From Planctomycetota bacterium (lineage in GTDB: Bacteria; Planctomycetota; Phycisphaerae; WQYP01): a stretch of 9,442 bases of DNA. The DNA lies in assembly GCA_021805585.1 (NCBI GenBank), contig JAJZEY010000354.1:1-9442 (forward strand), read 5' to 3'. Below the pieces are notes generated by a model. It made no database searches. It was not told where the DNA came from and worked only from the letters and a program-made list of their open reading frames with translations. Below are positions 7,121 to 9,442 of the stretch, one piece after another. Numbering within the stretch: position 1 is the stretch's first letter; each line of letters starts with the position of its first letter. The position numbers and the translations under genes were made by a program.

Positions 7121-7130
7121 GTTGTACAAC
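7121..7130. promoter_or_regulatory. Candidate ArsR operator: palindrome GTTGTACAAC
   Basis: A perfect 10-bp palindrome 35 bases upstream of the repressor start. It can be extended on each side by GCC / GGC if one base is skipped. ArsR-family proteins usually bind a dyad of this kind over their own promoter. The TACAAC half could also serve as a weak -10 on the - strand, so binding here would block transcription. This is inference from position and symmetry. Confidence 0.4.
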
Positions 7131-7230
7131 CGGCACTCTGAAAACAAAACGCTATGTTTCTTGACGGCACATGGTAAAAAGGCCGTTATGCGGAAGATTG
7201 GACGCAACAACAAACGTCCATAATGGCAGT

Positions 7231-7254
7231 GGTTATGCCAGTGGGTATGCCAGT
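7231..7254. repeat. 12-base tandem duplication in the intergenic region
   Basis: GGTTATGCCAGT is followed directly by GGGTATGCCAGT (11 of 12 bases equal). The preceding 12 bases (7219-7230, ending TGGCAGT) match at 8 of 12 positions and may be an older third copy. Confidence 0.6.
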
Positions 7255-7583
7255 GTTTTCACCAAAACCCGCAAAATCAGCCGCCCGCATTCTTACTTGA
7301 TGATAGGAACATTGTTACACTTGTCAACAGTAAATGCGAAACATTTTTCATTTTTCCATTCCCTTTCAGTTAGATACATACGCTTGTCGAAGCACAGAAG
7401 TTCGCCGAAGCAAAGAATTCTTAAAAAAGGTCGATTTATAGCCTGGAAGCGTCACGCCAACCGGCCTCACCCGGAATTGGTACGGGGGCTTACCATGTGG
7501 CGAAAATTGCGGGGGCGCAAATTCGATAACGCCCGCCTGTTGAAGAAAGAATCTGTTTTTCCGAAATTCGGCTACAATTGCGG

Positions 7584-7612
7584 TTGTCAAAATCCTGATA
7601 TTTGTGTAAAAA
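7584..7612 (+). promoter_or_regulatory. Candidate housekeeping promoter for the fabZ-like gene
   Basis: TTGTCA (7584-7589), a 17-base spacer and TAAAAA (7607-7612) give a sigma-70-like pair with a good -35 and a mediocre -10. The predicted transcript would have a leader of about 65 bases before ATG 7684. A separate TACAAT at 7573-7578 has no good -35 partner. Confidence 0.35.
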
Positions 7613-7683
7613 GCCGCAGTATGGTTTGATCAGTCGAATTTTGATTAATGAACAGGTTTCTCTTTTTTCAGGAAATATGAGCC

Positions 7684-8169
7684 ATGAAATTCTGTCTGGT
7701 CGATCGCATCGAGGAATTCACCTCGGCCAAAAACATTACGTCCGCCAAAAATGTGAGCCTCGCCGAAGAGTACCTGGCGGACCATTTTCCGGGGTTTCCG
7801 GTGTTGCCGGGAGTTCTGATGCTGGAGGCGGCGGTGCAGACCTCGGCCTGGCTGGTACGGGAATGGAGTGGCTTTCGGCCTTCGCTGGTCGTGCTGAAGG
7901 AGGCCCGCGGAATCCGCTATGGCTCGTTTGTTGAACCGGGCCGGACGCTGATCATGCGGTCCGAAGTGGTGACCCTGGAGACGAACCGGAGTGAATTCAA
8001 AATTCGCGGCAGCATTGGCAATGATGTGGCGATAACCGGTCGGATTGAGCTTGCCCACCTGAAATTAAGCGATAGCGAAAGTTCGCTGGAAAAGCTGGAT
8101 GGTTTGGTGAATGAGGCGATGGTCAGACAATGGCGACAGTTGCGGCGGTCCAATGAGTCGACACTGTAA
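7684..8169 (+). CDS. FabZ-like 3-hydroxyacyl-ACP dehydratase (hotdog fold)
   Basis: A 161-residue hotdog-fold protein. The active-site helix region reads DHFPGFPVLPGVLMLEA (33-49), with the FabZ catalytic pair H34 and E48 both present, so it is probably active in dehydrating a 3-hydroxyacyl chain held on an acyl carrier protein. The rest follows the FabZ pattern: a short N-terminal strand, LEAAVQ into the long helix, then strands around 67-123. Residues 125-161 form a polar, charged tail beyond the fold. The first 30 residues also look less like FabZ than the core, so this is probably a specialised paralogue rather than the housekeeping enzyme. AGGAAA (7670-7675) precedes ATG 7684; an ATG at 7677 is out of frame. 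An acyl carrier protein gene follows 151 bases downstream on the same strand, the obvious candidate partner. No ketosynthase or reductase is visible in the window. Confidence 0.85.
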   Translation: MKFCLVDRIEEFTSAKNITSAKNVSLAEEYLADHFPGFPVLPGVLMLEAAVQTSAWLVREWSGFRPSLVVLKEARGIRYGSFVEPGRTLIMRSEVVTLETNRSEFKIRGSIGNDVAITGRIELAHLKLSDSESSLEKLDGLVNEAMVRQWRQLRRSNESTL

Positions 8170-8170
8170 C

Positions 8171-8208
8171 GCAACCGCCCGGCACCTTCGGAGGCCCAGC
8201 AAGGTTGC
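8171..8208 (+). other. Inverted repeat just after the fabZ-like stop
   Basis: GCAACC (8171-8176) pairs with GGTTGC (8203-8208) around a GC-rich 26-base interior that can form a smaller CCTTCGGAGG hairpin. It starts one base after the stop codon. It could be an intercistronic stem that changes the relative level of the dehydratase and carrier-protein messages. No T run follows. Confidence 0.3.
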
Positions 8209-8307
8209 TTAAATGACCATTTTACCGGAAACTAGTACGGGTAATGCCTGATTGGCGTGCGACGAGTGCCGCGCACCAGGCCTATATAGAATTCACCGGA
8301 GTTGCAG

Positions 8308-8312
8308 AAGGA
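8308..8312 (+). promoter_or_regulatory. Ribosome binding site of the acyl carrier protein gene
   Basis: AAGGA, 8 bases before ATG 8321. It places the start at 8321 and not at the in-frame ATG at 8252, whose extra 23 residues (cysteine- and arginine-rich) do not resemble a carrier protein. Confidence 0.65.
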
Positions 8313-8320
8313 TAAGATCA

Positions 8321-8722
8321 ATGACAATAAGCACGGATGACCCAGTATTTATCAAGGTGCGCGACGTTTTGACACAGGCGCTGGCAGTGGATGAGAATGA
8401 CGTTACGCCTGAAGCCCGGCTGAATAAGGACTTGGGCGCGGAATCAATAGATTACCTGGATATTACGTTTCAATTGGAAAAAGCTTTCGGCATTAAGATT
8501 CCCACCGGCGAAATGATTCCGGATTCCGTGTTCTCAAACCCGGAATATGTAAATTCCGAAGGTAAGGTAACGGAATCCGGTATCGCGGAACTCAAGAAGC
8601 GAATGCCGTTTGCGGACCTTTCCGGATTTGAACAAGATCCGAATATTAACAATTTCCGAGATGTTTTCACCGTTGAAACAATTTGCAATTACGTAAAGAC
8701 TAAACTGGTGAACGCCCAGTAA
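8321..8722 (+). CDS. Acyl carrier protein with an inserted segment between helices II and III/IV
   Basis: A 133-residue phosphopantetheine-binding protein. A normal ACP has about 78 residues. The N-terminal half is canonical: helix I (8-22), then LNKDLGAESIDYLDITFQLEKAFG with the attachment serine at S42 in the ACP form of the motif (D37-L-G-A-E-S). Recognition helix II follows at about 42-56. After IKIP (58-61) comes an insertion of about 45-50 residues (62-112, GKVTESGIAELKKRMPF in the middle) that ordinary ACPs lack. The last helix is at FTVETICNYVKTKL (116-129). From memory, ACPs with this insert (GKVT, RMPFAD, DVFTV blocks) recur in planctomycetes. Anammox planctomycetes also have an unusual dedicated ACP linked to ladderane lipids, but I cannot show orthology. 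The likely role is to carry the acyl chain for the neighbouring FabZ-like dehydratase. Confidence 0.9.
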   Translation: MTISTDDPVFIKVRDVLTQALAVDENDVTPEARLNKDLGAESIDYLDITFQLEKAFGIKIPTGEMIPDSVFSNPEYVNSEGKVTESGIAELKKRMPFADLSGFEQDPNINNFRDVFTVETICNYVKTKLVNAQ

Positions 8723-8952
8723 GGCGGGAGTTCTCAACGGCGACGGATCGGCATTACAAGCAAATCGTGAAGCGTTTGGGAATCGGTCCATTACGGCTTT
8801 GAAAGCTCGGCCCTCGCTTTTATAGGACATGGCGAACGCGTTTGTGTTATAGGGCTTTATACCACGTATATAAAAATATTTGTGTATAATTATGAAATAT
8901 TAATTTATTATAACGACTGCTTTTTACTTTTAAGCGAATAAATAGGGTTGAA
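8723..8952. other. AT-rich intergenic region between the ACP gene and folC
   Basis: The first 120 bases are of ordinary composition without a gene. From about 8841 to 8945 the sequence is strongly AT-rich, with TATATAAAAATATT and TATAATTATG runs, unlike anything else in the window. This is easily melted DNA that may hold additional promoters or a binding site. I found no clear terminator for the ACP gene and no convincing long dyad. Confidence 0.5.
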
Positions 8953-8981
8953 TTGTAAACCGCTTACCAGTCTGATACAAT
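8953..8981 (+). promoter_or_regulatory. Candidate extended -10 promoter for folC
   Basis: TTGTAA (8953-8958), a 17-base spacer and TACAAT (8976-8981), preceded by TGA so that the extended -10 pattern TGnTACAAT is present. The expected transcription start, about 6-9 bases downstream, falls at 8987-8990, on top of the first in-frame ATG (8989). Confidence 0.5.
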
Positions 8982-8988
8982 CTATGGT

Positions 8989-9442
8989 ATGGTAACGGTT
9001 GGAAAGTCTAAAAATCGTCCGAAAGCACGTAAGAAGTCCGCGACCAGCAATGGGAAGAAAGTCGCCCGGACATCGCTTTCCCTGAAGCCACACGCAAATC
9101 GGCGAGGGTTAGGGTTAAGGGTTGAATCACAACGGATTTCGCTTCAGGGTGCGATAAAATCAGGTGCTTCGGTGGCAGCCAAACTGGTTCCACCCGGTGA
9201 GGACCGCGCCTATCATAAAGCTATCGAATTTCTGAATTCCCAGACCGACTATGAACGTATGCGCATAGTGCGGTATAACACAACCACTTTTAACCTGGAC
9301 CGAATGCGGCGGCTGTTGAAATTGCTCGACGATCCGCATACCAAATTTAAATCGGCCCATGTGGCCGGCACCAAAGGCAAGGGCAGTACCTGTGCCATGC
9401 TTGCGGCCATGCTCCAGCACGGCGGCCTGAAGGTGGGACTTT
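8989..9442 (+). CDS. folC: FolC, folylpolyglutamate/dihydrofolate synthase, 3' end cut off
   Basis: The frame is open from 8989 to the window end (151 codons). From residue 70 on it is clearly FolC: AYHKAIEFL (70-78), TDYERMR (82-88), then FNLDRMRRLL and the ATP-binding P-loop in HVAGTKGKGST (124-134; GTKGKGS 127-133). FolC adds L-glutamate to dihydropteroate and/or tetrahydrofolate using ATP. The start is unsettled. ATG 8989 gives a 65-70-residue N-terminal extension rich in Lys and Arg (residues 5-20 especially) with no ribosome binding site and a transcript that would be leaderless. An alternative GTG at 9172 has AGGTG 5 bases upstream and puts the P-loop near residue 66, closer to the usual position around 50. 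Basic N-terminal extensions of FolC occur in planctomycetes as far as I recall. The Mur-ligase core and C-terminal domain lie outside the window. Confidence 0.85.
   Translation, partial: MVTVGKSKNRPKARKKSATSNGKKVARTSLSLKPHANRRGLGLRVESQRISLQGAIKSGASVAAKLVPPGEDRAYHKAIEFLNSQTDYERMRIVRYNTTTFNLDRMRRLLKLLDDPHTKFKSAHVAGTKGKGSTCAMLAAMLQHGGLKVGL

Larger units (their letters stand above)
7131..7683. other. Gene-poor region between the arsR-like and fabZ-like genes
   Basis: No convincing gene. Open frames exist on both strands (for example + strand 7171-7629 and - strand 7366-7590), but their translations have no recognisable motif and are rich in residues unusual for real proteins here. The region holds a 12-base tandem duplication (7231-7254), a short GC inverted repeat around 7508-7521 (TTGCG/CGCAA), several T-rich tracts (7344-7362, 7661-7669) and a plausible promoter for the right-hand operon (7584-7612). 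I found no tRNA-like T-loop signature. A small RNA or a long leader cannot be excluded. Confidence 0.5.

Noticed and set aside
7171..7629. Open frame of 152 codons in the gene-poor region
   Set aside because: No ribosome binding site, no recognisable domain, composition unlike the neighbouring proteins, and it spans the tandem repeat and the candidate promoter.
8252..8320. Upstream extension of the acyl carrier protein to ATG 8252
   Set aside because: The added 23 residues are Cys/Arg-rich and unlike any ACP start, while AAGGA sits correctly before ATG 8321.
8867..8912. AT-rich block considered as a replication origin or attachment site
   Set aside because: No DnaA-box cluster, no origin-associated genes, no flanking direct repeat and no integrase gene were seen.
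9104..9122. Telomere-like run GGGTTAGGGTTAAGGGTT
   Set aside because: Only three imperfect units inside a frame that reads on into FolC. No telomere, linear end or repeat array is indicated.

Overview
The window looks like chromosomal DNA of a planctomycete, most likely of the class Phycisphaerae. The main reasons are the type of FolC at the right edge (a TDYERMR block followed by HVAGTKGKGST) and an acyl carrier protein carrying a long extra segment, a form I remember from planctomycete genomes. This is recollection of family patterns, not a search result. Base composition is moderately GC-rich and fairly even across the genes. The intergenic stretch around 8840-8945 is clearly AT-rich. I see no insertion sequence, CRISPR array, tRNA or rRNA.

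Left block, + strand (2-5199). The 3' part of a GT87/DUF2029 membrane mannosyltransferase-like gene is followed after 11 bases by a WalJ/YycJ-type metallo-beta-lactamase-fold hydrolase. A 176-base gap follows, containing two small dyads. Then come a site-2 (M50) membrane protease with a cytoplasmic-type double zinc ribbon, a small MazG-like dCTP/nucleotide pyrophosphohydrolase, and 18 bases later an ArnT/PMT-like (GT39) membrane glycosyltransferase. Two unrelated jobs are mixed here: polyprenol-dependent sugar transfer at the membrane (GT87, GT39) and DNA or nucleotide housekeeping (WalJ-like, MazG-like).

Middle block, - strand (5196-7085). A THUMP-like-domain SAM methyltransferase converges on the GT39 gene, and the two stop codons interlock in four bases (TTAA). 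Upstream of it lies a perfect 11-bp GC hairpin downstream of a small ArsR-family repressor gene. That gene has a strong ribosome binding site and a perfect 10-bp palindrome just ahead of it.

Right block, + strand (7684-end). After a gene-poor region of about 600 bases come a FabZ-like hotdog 3-hydroxyacyl-ACP dehydratase and a 133-residue acyl carrier protein whose helix II-III region is expanded by about 45 residues. An AT-rich intergenic region with a good extended -10 promoter leads into a truncated folC gene. The dehydratase and carrier protein probably act together in a dedicated lipid-modification pathway rather than as the bulk fatty-acid synthase.

The most interesting items are an apparent sliding-clamp-binding pentapeptide (QLGLF) in the tail of the WalJ-like protein, the paired FabZ-like protein and expanded ACP, the zinc-ribbon-tailed site-2 protease, and a possible leaderless transcript or basic N-terminal extension for FolC.
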